A stretch of 63,273 nucleotides of DNA from Mycolicibacterium septicum DSM 44393 (GTDB taxonomy: Bacteria > Actinomycetota > Actinomycetes > Mycobacteriales > Mycobacteriaceae): NCBI RefSeq assembly GCF_000455325.1, contig NZ_HG322951.1, positions 2,258,347-2,321,619 of the forward strand. The letters are read 5' to 3'. Position 1 is the first letter of the stretch; the number at the start of each line of letters is the position of its first letter. The notes beneath the pieces are model-generated. The model made no database searches. It was not told where the DNA came from and saw only the letters and a program-made list of their open reading frames with translations. Positions 26,896-37,048 of this stretch are shown in pieces. Position numbers and translations under genes: made by a program.

Positions 26896-27695
26896 GCCTG
26901 CATCAGGGCAGCGAGCCGTTCGTCGGTACCGGTCCCAGGTCTCGGGTTGTAGAGCACCAGGTGCCGGCCCGGATGGTCGGTGACGGCCAGGGTTGTCTTG
27001 TCGAACACCAGCTCGCCGATCCGAGGATGCAGCACGGCCTTGATCGCCTGTGAATGGTGACCCACGTCGTGCCGTTCCCAGAGCTCGACGAAGTCGGGGC
27101 TGACGGCGCCGAGATCATCGACGATCTCGGCGAACCGGACATCGTCGGGATACCGTGCCGCATCGGCGCGGAACGCGGAGACCACCCCCGGCGCCGCCGC
27201 TGCCCAGTGGAGGTACATGTCGCGGTAGCGGCTGTTGGTGAAGAACGTGACGAGGCAGTTGCGATCGGTGGCGCCGTAGCCGAACACCCGCTGGGTCGCT
27301 TCGTTGACCGCGAGCAGATTCCAGTACCGGTCCTGCAGCATGGCCGGTCGCGGCGACCACGCCTCGAGCAGATGGAGCAGCTCGGGAGTGACTTCGGTCG
27401 CGCGCTCGCCGGCCGGCGGGGGATTCAACCCCGACAGCGAATACAGGTGCGAGCGTTCGGGTTGCGAGAGCTGTAGGGCAGTGCTGATCGCGTCCAGCAC
27501 GCTCGACGACACGTTGATGTCGCGACCCTGTTCGAGCCACGTGTACCAGGATGTTCCGACACCGGCCAGCAGGGCGACCTCCTCGCGGCGCAGTCCCGGG
27601 GTCCGCCGTGCGCCGCCGACCACCAACCCCACGTCGGCCGGCTTGAGCCGGGCACGACGGGTACGCAAGAAATCGCTCAGCTGCTCGCGCTTCAT
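26850..27695 (-). CDS. XRE-family regulator with MmyB-like ligand domain
   Basis: A 281-residue protein. An N-terminal helix-turn-helix is at about residues 10-70 (RREEVALLAGVGTSWYTWLE) and a C-terminal MmyB-type PAS-like domain begins near 105 (ATEVTPELLHLLEAWSPRPA) and includes WNLLAVNEATQRVFGYG. Members of this family bind a fatty acid or similar ligand and often control an adjacent oxidoreductase. ATG at 27695 (MKREQLSDFLRTRRARLKPA) is the family-typical start; the frame is open to 27755. It overlaps the convergent LLM gene at the 3' ends, which could allow mutual antisense effects. Confidence 0.87.
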   Translation of the reverse strand: MKREQLSDFLRTRRARLKPADVGLVVGGARRTPGLRREEVALLAGVGTSWYTWLEQGRDINVSSSVLDAISTALQLSQPERSHLYSLSGLNPPPAGERATEVTPELLHLLEAWSPRPAMLQDRYWNLLAVNEATQRVFGYGATDRNCLVTFFTNSRYRDMYLHWAAAAPGVVSAFRADAARYPDDVRFAEIVDDLGAVSPDFVELWERHDVGHHSQAIKAVLHPRIGELVFDKTTLAVTDHPGRHLVLYNPRPGTGTDERLAALMQAQSRNGPVSSASSSR

Positions 27696-27789
27696 AGATC
27701 GATGGTAGAAGTGCCGCCAGGTTCGGCGCCCGCATCGGCCTGGTGGTGTCACCACCAGGATCGGTCTCGGGCGAGGTGTCCGAACGCGA

Positions 27790-27817
27790 GGTGGGCCCCT
27801 CCGGAGAGGGGCCCACC
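27790..27817. terminator. GC-rich hairpin beyond the gjpA 3' end
   Basis: A perfect 12-bp stem (GGTGGGCCCCTC and its complement) around the 4-nt loop CGGA, 19 bp beyond the stop of the leftward porin gene. No T-run follows, so it would work as the GC-stem type of mycobacterial terminator, if at all. Confidence 0.6.
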
Positions 27818-27835
27818 GTCGTGACGCCGGCTTGG

Positions 27836-29581
27836 TTACTTCTTGTCGTCGTGCTTGCTGTTGCTGCCGGCGTCCTTCTTGGCCGGGCTGTCCGAGCCGG
27901 TGCTGGAACCGCTTGAGCTGGAAGTGGATTCGCCCGACTTGCGGCCGCTGTTCGCTCCCAATCCGTTGCGGACGTTCTTCACCGCATCCTTGACGCCCTT
28001 GACCAGGTTGCTGCGCGGGGTCTTGTCCGTCGTGGTGGCGGCCCGAGTCTTCGGCGCCTTCACCCCGGTCTGGACCTTCGACGTCGTCTTCCCGGCAGCC
28101 GTCGCATCGTCGGCCGATTCCGTTGGTGCCCCGGCCTTCTCGTCGGTTGCACCGGTTTCCTCCGCGACGGGTGTCGTGGTGGCGCCCTCGGCCGGTGCCG
28201 GAGCGCTCGGCTTCTCCACGGACACGGCGACCGTCTTGTTCGTGGTCGCATGTGTCAGCTCGGTGGCTGCGGCAACGCCGGTGGAAGCGGCGGTGTCGGT
28301 GCCGTCGACCGTCGCGGCGACGGCAGTGGCGCTGTCAGCCGCAGCCTCGGTGCCGGGGGTCAACCCCTGCAGCTTCTTGACGATGTCGTTGACGGCGGCG
28401 GTCTTGAGCATGTCGCGAAGTTTGGTGACGCCGGCGCTTTCTGCGGTGTCGCTGAAGATGTCACCGGCCGCCAGCGGCTGCAGCCCGAAGAGCGGGGGCT
28501 TGGGGGCGGGGGCATTGCCCTTGCCGTCCCAGTCGTCCCAGCCGTTGCCGAGCAGCACGCCGACCGTCTGCGACAGGCCTTGCAGCGCCCCGATCGGGCC
28601 GACCGCCTCGCCCTTGACGGAAATGGGGATGCCGGCGAACTTGATGTCCAGACCGAGGCTGTTGAAGATCGATCCGCCGACCGAGGGGATCGTGACCTTG
28701 TTGCCGTCTTCATCGGTGTACTCGTACGTGCTCCGGTCGGTGGAGCCCGTGGTGAGCAGACCGCCGAAGGCGATGTTGATCCCGTCGATCGCGACGGTGT
28801 CCTTGATCAGGCCCGCATTGTTGATCATCGGCGCCAGTGCGTCGAGATTGAGATTGGCGCCGTTCAGGAAGGCGTCGACCATGCCGGCCGGAACTCCCAG
28901 CAGGCTGGAGAGCGCGGTCGTCGAATCGCCGGCCTGGAGCGCGTTCGAGATCGCCACGGCACTGTTGAGCAGCGCCACGGCGGGGCTGACCACCGGGCCG
29001 ATGGATCCGATGAGGACGCCGCTCAGCGGCGAGGCCAAGATGCCCATGACCGCCGAGAAGGTGTCGACATCGACGCCGTCGGCCAGGAACGACGGGAACA
29101 TGTCGAGCGCCATACCGTGCAGACCGCCAAGGGTGTGCTTGAGCACCGCGTCCTTGGTGGCCTCATCCGCGCCGATCAGCGTGAGCCCCGTCGCCACCTT
29201 CATCACGTTCGCGGCGAACTGCTGTGACACCGCCTCGAAGCTCGACGGGTCGTCGAACAGCTGCTTGGCGTAGCCCAGCTGGTTGGCGATGGCCTGCTGC
29301 AACCCGACGCCCGGAGCCAACAAGAAGTTGTCGGCCAGAATCGTGCCGCTGGCCTTCGCGGTGTCGAACGCCGCCTGCAACGGGGCGAAGGGGTCCCAAC
29401 CAGCGGTGAGCCTGACCGCGCCGGCCTGGACGTCGTGTTGAACGCCCGCCGGGACAGGGGCGATCCCCGGGGCGGCAGCGATCACGGCGGCACTGGCCAA
29501 GACGGCACCGGCGGTGAGCCAATGACGGTTGACTTCTTGCTTTGCACCCACAGCGGTGTGGGGCTGAGCAACGAGATGCAC
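27836..29581 (-). CDS. outer-membrane porin GjpA-like protein
   Basis: A 581-residue exported protein. The signal peptide is about residues 15-45 (WLTAGAVLASAAVIAAAPGI), then VRLTAGWDPFAPLQAAFDTA, the hallmark opening of the mycobacterial GjpA family, named after the Gordonia porin. The middle part is rich in Gly/Ala/Leu with ASPLSGVLIGSIGPVVSP. From about 410 to the end it is low-complexity Thr/Ala/Ser/Lys, ending in a Ser-rich and basic tail, which could attach to the cell wall. GTG at 29581 is chosen over the open frame start at 29659 because AAAGGAG lies 6 bp upstream of it. Porin activity in mycobacteria is inferred. Confidence 0.8.
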   Translation of the reverse strand: MHLVAQPHTAVGAKQEVNRHWLTAGAVLASAAVIAAAPGIAPVPAGVQHDVQAGAVRLTAGWDPFAPLQAAFDTAKASGTILADNFLLAPGVGLQQAIANQLGYAKQLFDDPSSFEAVSQQFAANVMKVATGLTLIGADEATKDAVLKHTLGGLHGMALDMFPSFLADGVDVDTFSAVMGILASPLSGVLIGSIGPVVSPAVALLNSAVAISNALQAGDSTTALSSLLGVPAGMVDAFLNGANLNLDALAPMINNAGLIKDTVAIDGINIAFGGLLTTGSTDRSTYEYTDEDGNKVTIPSVGGSIFNSLGLDIKFAGIPISVKGEAVGPIGALQGLSQTVGVLLGNGWDDWDGKGNAPAPKPPLFGLQPLAAGDIFSDTAESAGVTKLRDMLKTAAVNDIVKKLQGLTPGTEAAADSATAVAATVDGTDTAASTGVAAATELTHATTNKTVAVSVEKPSAPAPAEGATTTPVAEETGATDEKAGAPTESADDATAAGKTTSKVQTGVKAPKTRAATTTDKTPRSNLVKGVKDAVKNVRNGLGANSGRKSGESTSSSSGSSTGSDSPAKKDAGSNSKHDDKK

Positions 29582-30191
29582 GGCATCTCCTTTCGCATCT
29601 GTAAATAACAGGGACAGACCATAGCCTGAGAATTGATTGAGAATGCAAGAACTTGGCAATCTTCCTAGCTGCTTTAACCGTCCGGCCCGCCGAGCAATGT
29701 CCGACCGCGGGAGTCCCCGCTGATCACGGCTGCTGATGCTTGCGATGGCAAATATTTATAGTTTTTCTAATGTTTCAGGTGCGACTGGGATCGGGTCCGA
29801 GAACGGGCGAGTGCGGTCGCCGCAGCGCGCAGCCCTGGTGCGCTCCGCCGATGTTGCTGCGGTGGAGCTGATCGGCGGGCCGATTGTGGCAGGCACGGAC
29901 AGATTGCTTGTCCCAGAATGTAATTCGCAGACCAGATGCATCGGCCGGTGCACGCGTGATATGGCAGGCGCATGTGGCGATGCCGAGCGCGAAGGGCCGG
30001 GCTGGCCCGCGGTGCGCCCGGTGCGGACGCGTCGGGTCAGCGCACTCTTATCGATTCATCGCCACGAAATCAGGTGCGATGGATGGACGGGCGATGTGCT
30101 GGTTCTTTGCCGCTGCATCCGCAGGGGGTGCGACCCCAGGTGCCTCCGCGGCTACGGATTCAGCAAATAATTCAACACGGGCTAACCCGGC
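29582..30191. other. 610-bp intergenic region between gjpA and the acyl-AMP ligase gene
   Basis: It contains the gjpA promoter and ribosome site on the minus strand near 29582-29700, and an AT-rich patch at about 29748-29775. Small open frames exist (for example 29736-30170 on the plus strand), but their translations are Arg/Cys-rich without recognisable motifs, and none has a ribosome site. I see no gene here that I can support. Confidence 0.5.
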
Positions 30192-32051
30192 TCAGGCGTG
30201 GCTGGCGGCCTGCTGACGGGCTGCCTCGGCCTTGATGAGCTCGGCGATCTGGACCGCGGCTTCGAGTTCTCTGGCCTTGGCGAGATCGTCGAGCGCCGAC
30301 GCGGTCCGCGATGACGCCACGGTCGCGATCTCGCCGTCGAGGAACTGTCGTCGGCACTGCCCTCGCTGAATCTTGCCGCTCGACGTGGTGGGGATCGACA
30401 GGTGTTGCACCAACAGGACCGAGTTCGGCTCGAGCCCGTAGCGGTCGGTCACCGCCGTACGGATCGCGACGGCGACATCGGAGAGGTCGACCGCGGGGTC
30501 TCGATCGCGATGCACCTCCTGCACGACGACCAGCTGTTCGACCGCCCCGAGGCCGGGGGTGAACGCGAAGACGGCGCCACGCCCGGAGACCAGCACCGGA
30601 TGGCAGTCCTGTGCCGTTCGCTCGATGTCGTTGGGGTAGTAGTTGCCGCCGCGGATGACGACGAGGTCCTTACAGCGTCCGGTGATGAACAGCTCGCCCG
30701 AGCGCAGGAAACCCAGATCGCCGGTACGCAGGAACGGACCGGCAGGGGTGTCCGGCAGCACCGCCGCGAACGTCTCCTCGGTCTCGGCCGGCCTGGCCCA
30801 ATACCCCCAGCCCACGCTGGGGCCCGCGATCCAGATTTCTCCGACCTCGTCGATCTCGCATGGCCGGTGGGTGACCGGATCGACGATCACGATCTGTTGG
30901 CCGCCCCTGGGCCGGCCGCACCCCACCAGCGCCACGGCGGAGGGATCTCCGGGTTCGGCGTCGACGACGCGGTCCGCTTGCAACGCGATGCGATCGATGC
31001 GCTCGACCACCGGCAGCGCGGAGTCCGAGCCGCCGGAGACCAGCAGGGTTGCTTCCGCGAGCCCGTACACCGGACAGAACGCCTCCGGCCGGAACCCGGC
31101 CGGGGCGAACGCGTCGGCGAAGCGGTCGAGGCTGGCGGCCTGTACCGGCTCGGCACCGTTCATGGCGGTGGCCAGACTCGACAGGTCGAGTGCCGCACGT
31201 TCCTCCGCGGTGCTGTCTTCGACACACCGGTCGTAGGCGAAGTTCGGTGCGGCCGTGAAGGTGGCGCGATGCCTGGATATCGCCTCCAGCCATCCCATCG
31301 GTCGCTTGACGAAGGACGACGGCGACATCAGGTGGGTGGTGCACCCGACGTGGAGCATCGAGAGGATCGCACCGATCAGACCCATGTCGTGATGCGATGG
31401 CAGCCAGAACACGCTGATCGCGCTGTCGTCGCCGTGCCACACCTGGCGGATCGACTCCATGTTGTGGAGCAGGTTCCGGTGCGTCAGTGCGACGCCCTTC
31501 GGCGTGGTGGTGGACCCGGACGTGTACTGCACCATGGCGATCGTGTCGGCGGGCAGATCGGGCGCCGCCCAGTTCTCCGCCCGGCCGGCGCCGTCATCTT
31601 CTCGGTCGGTGCGGATCCACCGCAGGTCGCGACCTTCGGCAAGCTCGTCGATCGCGGCCTTGATCTTCGACTGCGTCTCGGCGGTGGCCAGGGCGAAGCG
31701 GGCGTGCGCGTCGGGCACGACCGAGGACAGGCGCGGAGCCAGTCGCTCGTGTACCGGTATGGCGACAGCACCCGCGTAGATGCAGCCGAAGAAACCGGCG
31801 ATGGAGTCAAGGCCCGGCCGGCACAGCACCAGGACGCGTTCACCGGCGGCGCCCTGTTGTTGCAGGTCCGACGCAATCGCCCGAGCCCTGAGATCCAGCT
31901 CCCGGTAGGTCAGTTGCGTGAGGTTCTCGCCGTCGCCGTCGTAGGAGAAGCTGAACGCGACCTTGTCCCGGTAGGTCTCGGCTCGCTGCCGCAGCAGGTC
32001 CATCAAGGTGGCAGCGGCCGGCTTCTCTGTCGGCGCTGTTTCCTGGTACAT
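30192..32051 (-). CDS. fatty-acyl-AMP ligase (FadD/FAAL type)
   Basis: A 619-residue adenylating enzyme. The AMP-forming core is VQYTSGSTTTPKGVALTHRN; FAAL-typical marks are YGLAEATLLVSGG, SHHDMGLIGAILSML and ITGRCKDLVVIRGGNYYPND, the last replacing the CoA-ligase hinge. FAALs activate fatty acids as acyl-adenylates and hand them to polyketide or peptide synthases. None lies in this window, so the partner must be elsewhere. ATG at 32051 (MYQETAPTEKPAAATL) is preceded by a purine-rich GACGAGG; the frame extends upstream to 32615, but that would overlap tmk. It is divergent from tmk across 108 bp. Confidence 0.87.
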   Translation of the reverse strand: MYQETAPTEKPAAATLMDLLRQRAETYRDKVAFSFSYDGDGENLTQLTYRELDLRARAIASDLQQQGAAGERVLVLCRPGLDSIAGFFGCIYAGAVAIPVHERLAPRLSSVVPDAHARFALATAETQSKIKAAIDELAEGRDLRWIRTDREDDGAGRAENWAAPDLPADTIAMVQYTSGSTTTPKGVALTHRNLLHNMESIRQVWHGDDSAISVFWLPSHHDMGLIGAILSMLHVGCTTHLMSPSSFVKRPMGWLEAISRHRATFTAAPNFAYDRCVEDSTAEERAALDLSSLATAMNGAEPVQAASLDRFADAFAPAGFRPEAFCPVYGLAEATLLVSGGSDSALPVVERIDRIALQADRVVDAEPGDPSAVALVGCGRPRGGQQIVIVDPVTHRPCEIDEVGEIWIAGPSVGWGYWARPAETEETFAAVLPDTPAGPFLRTGDLGFLRSGELFITGRCKDLVVIRGGNYYPNDIERTAQDCHPVLVSGRGAVFAFTPGLGAVEQLVVVQEVHRDRDPAVDLSDVAVAIRTAVTDRYGLEPNSVLLVQHLSIPTTSSGKIQRGQCRRQFLDGEIATVASSRTASALDDLAKARELEAAVQIAELIKAEAARQQAASHA

Positions 32052-32159
32052 CCCACTACCTCGTCCGTCGGCGATCTCGGGCACCGAGCGACGGTACCGG
32101 AAGAAAATGCTAAGCATGGCTATCTTTGCGGGAACGTACGCCGGCGTTAGGCTGCCCGC

Positions 32160-32792
32160 GTGCTCATAGCGATCGAGGGTGTCGACGGCGCAGGCAAACG
32201 TACGTTGACCAACGGACTGCGGGCGGCGTTCGAGGCCGACCACAAGTCCGTCGGCAGCCTGGCGTTCCCGCGCTATCACCACTCGGTGCCCGCCGATCTG
32301 GCCGCCGAGGCGCTGCACGGGGCGCACGGGGACCTGGCCGATTCGATCTACGCGATGGCCACCCTGTTCGCGCTCGACCGGGCCGGTGCGCGGGATGAGA
32401 TCGAACACCTGCAGGGCGCCTACGACGTGGTCATCCTGGACCGCTACGTCGCCTCGAATGCCGCCTACAGCGCGGCCCGGTCGCACCAGGGGGCGGACGG
32501 CGAGGTGGTCGCCTGGGTGCGCGAGCTCGAGTTCGACCGCCTCAAACTCCCCAGGCCGGATTGGCAGGTGCTGCTCGACGTCCCGACCGAGCTGGCCGCA
32601 CAGCGGGCCGAGCACCGGGCCAACACCGAAGCCGATCGCGCCAGAGACGCGTACGAGCGCGACGGCGGGCTGCAGCAGCGCACCGGTGAGGTCTACGCCG
32701 GGCTGGCCGCGGCCGACTGGTGCGGGCGATGGGCCATCGCGGGCCCGGATGTGGACCCGGACGCCCTCGCGGGTCGGCTAAGCCGCAGATAA
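32160..32792 (+). CDS. tmk: thymidylate kinase
   Basis: A 210-residue dTMP kinase. The P-loop is EGVDGAGKRT with Arg where many enzymes have Ser/Thr, a feature of mycobacterial TMPK. Further marks are the substrate loop FPRYH, VILDRYVASNAAYSAARSHQ (DRY motif) and the LID region AERAEHRAN-like sequence at about 145-160. GTG at 32160 gives the usual length and starts MLIAIEGVDG. It heads the block leading to mtrA-mtrB-lpqB, with a 52-bp gap to mtrA. Confidence 0.92.
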   Translation: MLIAIEGVDGAGKRTLTNGLRAAFEADHKSVGSLAFPRYHHSVPADLAAEALHGAHGDLADSIYAMATLFALDRAGARDEIEHLQGAYDVVILDRYVASNAAYSAARSHQGADGEVVAWVRELEFDRLKLPRPDWQVLLDVPTELAAQRAEHRANTEADRARDAYERDGGLQQRTGEVYAGLAAADWCGRWAIAGPDVDPDALAGRLSRR

Positions 32793-32844
32793 AGCCGAGA
32801 AACCCGCGTGTGGTACCCCGGTTTTATCGCGATCGGGTGACACC

Positions 32845-33531
32845 ATGGACACCATGAGGCAAAGGATCCTTGTCGTCGACGACGACCCATCGCTGGCCGA
32901 GATGCTCACCATCGTCTTGCGTGGTGAGGGATTCGACACGGCGGTCATCGGGGATGGCAGCCAGGCGCTCACCGCGGTCCGCGAACTGCGGCCCGATCTG
33001 GTCCTGCTGGACCTGATGCTGCCCGGCATGAACGGGATCGACGTGTGCCGGGTGCTCCGTGCCGACTCGGGCGTGCCGATCGTGATGCTGACGGCGAAGA
33101 CCGACACCGTCGACGTGGTGCTGGGCCTGGAATCCGGCGCCGACGACTACGTGATGAAGCCGTTCAAGCCGAAGGAGCTGGTCGCCCGCGTGCGCGCGCG
33201 GCTGCGCCGCAACGAGGACGAGCCTGCCGAGCTGCTGTCGATCAACGATGTCGAGATCGATGTGCCGGCCCACAAGGTGACCCGTCAGGGCGAGCAGATT
33301 TCGCTGACACCGCTGGAGTTTGACCTGCTCGTGGCGCTGGCACGCAAACCACGCCAGGTGTTTACTCGTGATGTGCTGCTCGAACAGGTGTGGGGATATC
33401 GCCACCCCGCTGACACCCGTTTGGTGAACGTGCATGTCCAGCGGTTGCGGGCCAAGGTTGAGAAAGACCCGGAGAACCCGCAGGTGGTGTTGACCGTTCG
33501 AGGAGTGGGATACAAGGCCGGACCCCCGTGA
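32845..33531 (+). CDS. mtrA: two-component response regulator MtrA
   Basis: A 228-residue OmpR-family regulator, nearly identical to the remembered M. tuberculosis MtrA. The receiver has the acidic pocket VDDDP, phospho-acceptor D56 in [10 protein letters not shown]-loop MLTAK and K in VMKPFKPKE. The winged-helix DNA-binding domain covers about 135-228 ([20 protein letters not shown]). It controls cell-wall hydrolase and division genes and is essential in M. tuberculosis. [15 protein letters not shown] is the known start. The stop overlaps the mtrB start (GTGA). Confidence 0.97.
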   Translation: MDTMRQRILVVDDDPSLAEMLTIVLRGEGFDTAVIGDGSQALTAVRELRPDLVLLDLMLPGMNGIDVCRVLRADSGVPIVMLTAKTDTVDVVLGLESGADDYVMKPFKPKELVARVRARLRRNEDEPAELLSINDVEIDVPAHKVTRQGEQISLTPLEFDLLVALARKPRQVFTRDVLLEQVWGYRHPADTRLVNVHVQRLRAKVEKDPENPQVVLTVRGVGYKAGPP

Positions 33532-35189
33532 TCTTCAGCTCCAGACGGCGCATCCGTGGTCGCTGGGGAGGTTCCGGCCCACTGTTGCGCGGATTGGGGA
33601 CGCTCGGCAGAGCGCTGAGCATGGTGTGGCGTCGTTCGCTGCAACTGCGCGTGGTCACCCTGACACTGGGGCTGTCGCTCGCCGTCATCCTGGTTCTCGG
33701 TTTCGTGCTGACGAGCCAGATCACCGACCGCATTCTCGAGGTCAAGGTCAAGGCTGCCACCGAGGAGGTCGAGCGCGCCCGCATCACCGTCGGCGGCATC
33801 GTCGGCGGTGAGGAGAGCCGCTCGCTCGACAGCAGCCTGCAGCTGGCCCGCAACACCCTGATCGATCGCAAGGCCGACGCCCGTGCGGACGTGGCGGGGG
33901 CGTTCGACGCGGTGCTCATCGTTCCCGGCGACGGCCCGCGCGAAGCCGCCGCGGCCGGGCCGGTGCAGCAGGTGCCGAAGGCGTTGCGGGACTTCGTCAA
34001 AGCCGGGCAGGTCAGTTACCAGTACGCCACGGTGCACACGGATGCGTTCTCCGGACCGGCGTTGATCGTCGGCAGCCCGGCGTCCTCGTCGGTGCCCAAT
34101 CTTGAGCTCTACCTGATCTTTCCGCTGAACAACGAGGAAAGCACCATCTCGCTGGTGCGCGGCACCATGGCGACCGGCGGCGTGGTGCTGTTGGGTCTGC
34201 TGGCCGCCATCGCCCTGGTGGTGGCCCGGCAGATCGTGCAGCCGGTGCGCTCGGCCTCGCGGATCGCCGAGCGGTTCGCCGAAGGCCACCTGACCGAGCG
34301 GATGCCGGTGCGCGGTGAGGACGACATGGCCCGGCTGGCGGTGTCGTTCAACGACATGGCCGAGAGCCTGTCACGCCAGATCCAGCAGCTCGAGGAATTC
34401 GGTAACCTGCAGCGCCGCTTCACCTCTGACGTCAGCCACGAACTGCGCACCCCGCTGACCACGGTGCGCATGGCGGCCGACCTGATCCACGACCACAGCG
34501 AGGATCTGGACCCCGCCTTGCGCCGGTCCACCGAACTGATGGTCAACGAACTGGACCGCTTCGAGACCCTGCTGGCCGATCTGTTGGAGATCTCCCGCCA
34601 CGATGCCGGTGTTGCCGAGCTGTCGGTGGAGTCGGTCGATCTGCGCTCCACGGTGCAGAGCGCGCTGGACAACGTCGGGCACCTGGCGGCCGACGCCGAG
34701 GTCGAGCTCGACGTCAACATGCCCGAGGGCGAGGTGATCGCCGAGGTGGATCCTCGCCGGGTGGAACGGATCCTGCGCAACCTCATCGCCAACGCCATCG
34801 ACCACGCCGAACGCAAACCGGTGCGAATCCGGATGGCCGCCGACGAGGACACCGTCGCGGTCACCGTCCGCGACTACGGTGTCGGCCTGCGTCCCGGCGA
34901 GGAGAAGCTCGTGTTCAGCCGCTTCTGGCGGTCGGACCCGTCGCGGGTCCGGCGTTCCGGTGGTACCGGGCTGGGCCTGGCCATCAGCATCGAGGACGCG
35001 CGCCTGCACCAGGGCCGGTTGGAGGCCTGGGGGGAGCCGGGCAAGGGCGCCTGCTTCCGCCTGACGCTTCCGCTGGTGCGTGGCCACAAGGTGACCACCA
35101 GCCCGCTGCCACTCAAACCCGTTGCGCCGCAGCAGAAGCAGCGGCAGCGTCCCAACCGTGACCGGGAGCATGCGGAGGAGAACGTGTGA
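33528..35189 (+). CDS. mtrB: sensor histidine kinase MtrB
   Basis: A 553-residue kinase. Membrane helices at about 40-62 and 212-234 flank an extracytoplasmic sensor; a HAMP domain follows ([20 protein letters not shown]). The phospho-acceptor is H304 in [14 protein letters not shown], with the N box [11 protein letters not shown]1 [11 protein letters not shown] and G2 [10 protein letters not shown]. The C-terminal tail is Gln/Arg-rich. It overlaps mtrA at the start and lpqB at the end by four bases each, so the three genes form one tightly coupled unit. It is slightly shorter than the M. tuberculosis protein (567 residues from memory). Confidence 0.96.
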   Translation: MIFSSRRRIRGRWGGSGPLLRGLGTLGRALSMVWRRSLQLRVVTLTLGLSLAVILVLGFVLTSQITDRILEVKVKAATEEVERARITVGGIVGGEESRSLDSSLQLARNTLIDRKADARADVAGAFDAVLIVPGDGPREAAAAGPVQQVPKALRDFVKAGQVSYQYATVHTDAFSGPALIVGSPASSSVPNLELYLIFPLNNEESTISLVRGTMATGGVVLLGLLAAIALVVARQIVQPVRSASRIAERFAEGHLTERMPVRGEDDMARLAVSFNDMAESLSRQIQQLEEFGNLQRRFTSDVSHELRTPLTTVRMAADLIHDHSEDLDPALRRSTELMVNELDRFETLLADLLEISRHDAGVAELSVESVDLRSTVQSALDNVGHLAADAEVELDVNMPEGEVIAEVDPRRVERILRNLIANAIDHAERKPVRIRMAADEDTVAVTVRDYGVGLRPGEEKLVFSRFWRSDPSRVRRSGGTGLGLAISIEDARLHQGRLEAWGEPGKGACFRLTLPLVRGHKVTTSPLPLKPVAPQQKQRQRPNRDREHAEENV

Positions 35190-36946
35190 AGCGCCTGCTG
35201 ACGGTGATGATCGTCGGTCTGGTAGTTCTGGTGTCCGGGTGCGCGGGAATTCCGAATTCGTCTTCCCCGCAGGCGATCGGCACGGTCGACAAACCGGCAC
35301 CACCGAACCTGCCCAAACCGGCGCCGGGAATGGACCCCGACGTGCTCCTGCGTGAATTCCTCAAGGCCACTGCCGATCCCGCGAATCGTCATCTGGCGGC
35401 CCGGCAGTTCCTCACCGAGTCGGCGTCCAGCTCATGGGACGACGCCGGTAGCGCGCTGCTGCTCGACCGGGTGGTGTTCGTCGAAACCCGTGGCTCGGAT
35501 CGGGTTTCGGTGAACATGCGGGCAGACATCCTCGGGTCGCTGTCCGATATGGGAGTGTTCGAGACAGGGGAGGGGGCACTGCCCGACCCCGGTCCCATCG
35601 AGCTCGTCCAGACCCCGGGCGGCTGGCGAATCGACAAGCTGCCCAACGGAGTTTTCCTCGACTGGCAGCAGTTTCAGTCGACCTACAAGCGCAACACGCT
35701 CTACTTCGTCGACCCGACCGGAACCACCGTCGTGCCCGACCCGCGCTACGTCGCGGTCTCCGATCCCGACCAGTTGGCCACCGAGCTGATCTCCAAACTG
35801 GTGGCCGGACCACGTCCGGAGATGTCCAGGGCGGTGCGCAACCTGCTCGAAGCGCCGCTGCAGCTGCGTGGCCCGGTAACCCGGGCCGACGGTGGCAAGA
35901 CCGGGGTGGGCCGTGGTTACGGCGGTGCCCGGATCGACCTGCAGAACCTCTCGACCACCGATCCGCACAGTCGTCAACTGCTTGCCGCGCAGGTCATCTG
36001 GACCTTGTCGCGGGCCGGGATCAGCGGGCCCTACGTGATCAACGCCGACGGCGCACCGCTGGACGACCGGTTCGCCGACGGATGGGAAACCTCCGATGTC
36101 GCGGCCACGGATCCGGGTGCGGTGCCCGGTGCCGCCGCAGGCCTGCATGCGTTGGTGGGCGGCTCACTGGTGGCGCTGGACGGGCAGAGCACCAGCCGGG
36201 TGCCCGGGGCCTTCGGTTCGGCACCCAATCAGAAGTCGGCCGCGGTGTCGCGCAATGGTCAGAACGCGGCGTCGGTGGTCGTGCTGCCCGATGCCCCGGA
36301 GGCGACCGCCGCCTCCTTGTGGATGGGGCCGCTGGGCGGGCCCACCGCCATGGCCATCGAGGGCCGAACCCTGACGCGGCCCAGCTGGTCGCTCGACGAG
36401 GCGGTATGGGTGGTGGTCGACGATGCCAACGTGGTGCGTGCCATTCGTGACGCATCCGGTGTGCCGGCCCGTATTCCGGTCGATGTGGCCGCGGTGGCCA
36501 CCCGCTTTCCGGGCCCGATCACCGAACTGCAGCTCTCCCGCGACGGCACCCGCGCGGCGATGGTGATCGGCGGACAGGTGATCCTGGCCGGGGTCGAGCG
36601 GACCCCCGAGGGACAGTTCCTGCTGACCTACCCGCGGCGCCTCGGCTTCGGCCTGGGCAACACCGTGGTGTCGCTGTCCTGGCGCACCGGCGATGACATC
36701 GTGGTCAGCCGCACCGATCCGGCGCACCCGGTGTCGTACGTCAATCTCGACGGGGTGAATTCGGACGGGCCCAGCCGCAATCTGGTGGCCCCGGTGGGCA
36801 CGGTGGCCGCCAATCCGTCGACGGTGTACGTCGCCGACCAACGCGGTGTGATGCAGCTTTCCGCGTCGGTCAGTGAGGACAACCCCGGGTGGGTCGAGGT
36901 GCGCCCGCTGATGGTTGCCGGCTCGCTGCCCGTGCTGCCCGGCTGA
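35186..36946 (+). CDS. lpqB: lipoprotein LpqB, MtrAB-associated (GerMN domain)
   Basis: A 586-residue lipoprotein with signal peptide [19 protein letters not shown], lipidated at C19 after lipobox VSGC. A GerMN domain lies around residues 160-300 ([20 protein letters not shown] onwards) and a beta-propeller-like LpqB C-terminal domain around 310-586. LpqB binds the extracytoplasmic part of MtrB and modulates its signalling, acting in cell-wall homeostasis. ATG/GTG start overlaps the mtrB stop (GTGA). The gene order mtrA-mtrB-lpqB is conserved across actinobacteria. Confidence 0.95.
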   Translation: MKRLLTVMIVGLVVLVSGCAGIPNSSSPQAIGTVDKPAPPNLPKPAPGMDPDVLLREFLKATADPANRHLAARQFLTESASSSWDDAGSALLLDRVVFVETRGSDRVSVNMRADILGSLSDMGVFETGEGALPDPGPIELVQTPGGWRIDKLPNGVFLDWQQFQSTYKRNTLYFVDPTGTTVVPDPRYVAVSDPDQLATELISKLVAGPRPEMSRAVRNLLEAPLQLRGPVTRADGGKTGVGRGYGGARIDLQNLSTTDPHSRQLLAAQVIWTLSRAGISGPYVINADGAPLDDRFADGWETSDVAATDPGAVPGAAAGLHALVGGSLVALDGQSTSRVPGAFGSAPNQKSAAVSRNGQNAASVVVLPDAPEATAASLWMGPLGGPTAMAIEGRTLTRPSWSLDEAVWVVVDDANVVRAIRDASGVPARIPVDVAAVATRFPGPITELQLSRDGTRAAMVIGGQVILAGVERTPEGQFLLTYPRRLGFGLGNTVVSLSWRTGDDIVVSRTDPAHPVSYVNLDGVNSDGPSRNLVAPVGTVAANPSTVYVADQRGVMQLSASVSEDNPGWVEVRPLMVAGSLPVLPG

Positions 36947-37048
36947 GGCGCTGGGCCAAATCGGCTGAGGCCCTGAGGCTCTGCACAAAAGAGGTGTCGC
37001 TACCCGCTCACGGTCGGACATAGGCTGGGGGCCGACCGAGGGGGCGGC

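Noticed and set aside
29736..30170. 144-codon open frame in the gap before the acyl-AMP ligase gene
   Set aside because: There is no ribosome site and no motif, the translation is rich in Arg and Cys, and other frames there are equally open.
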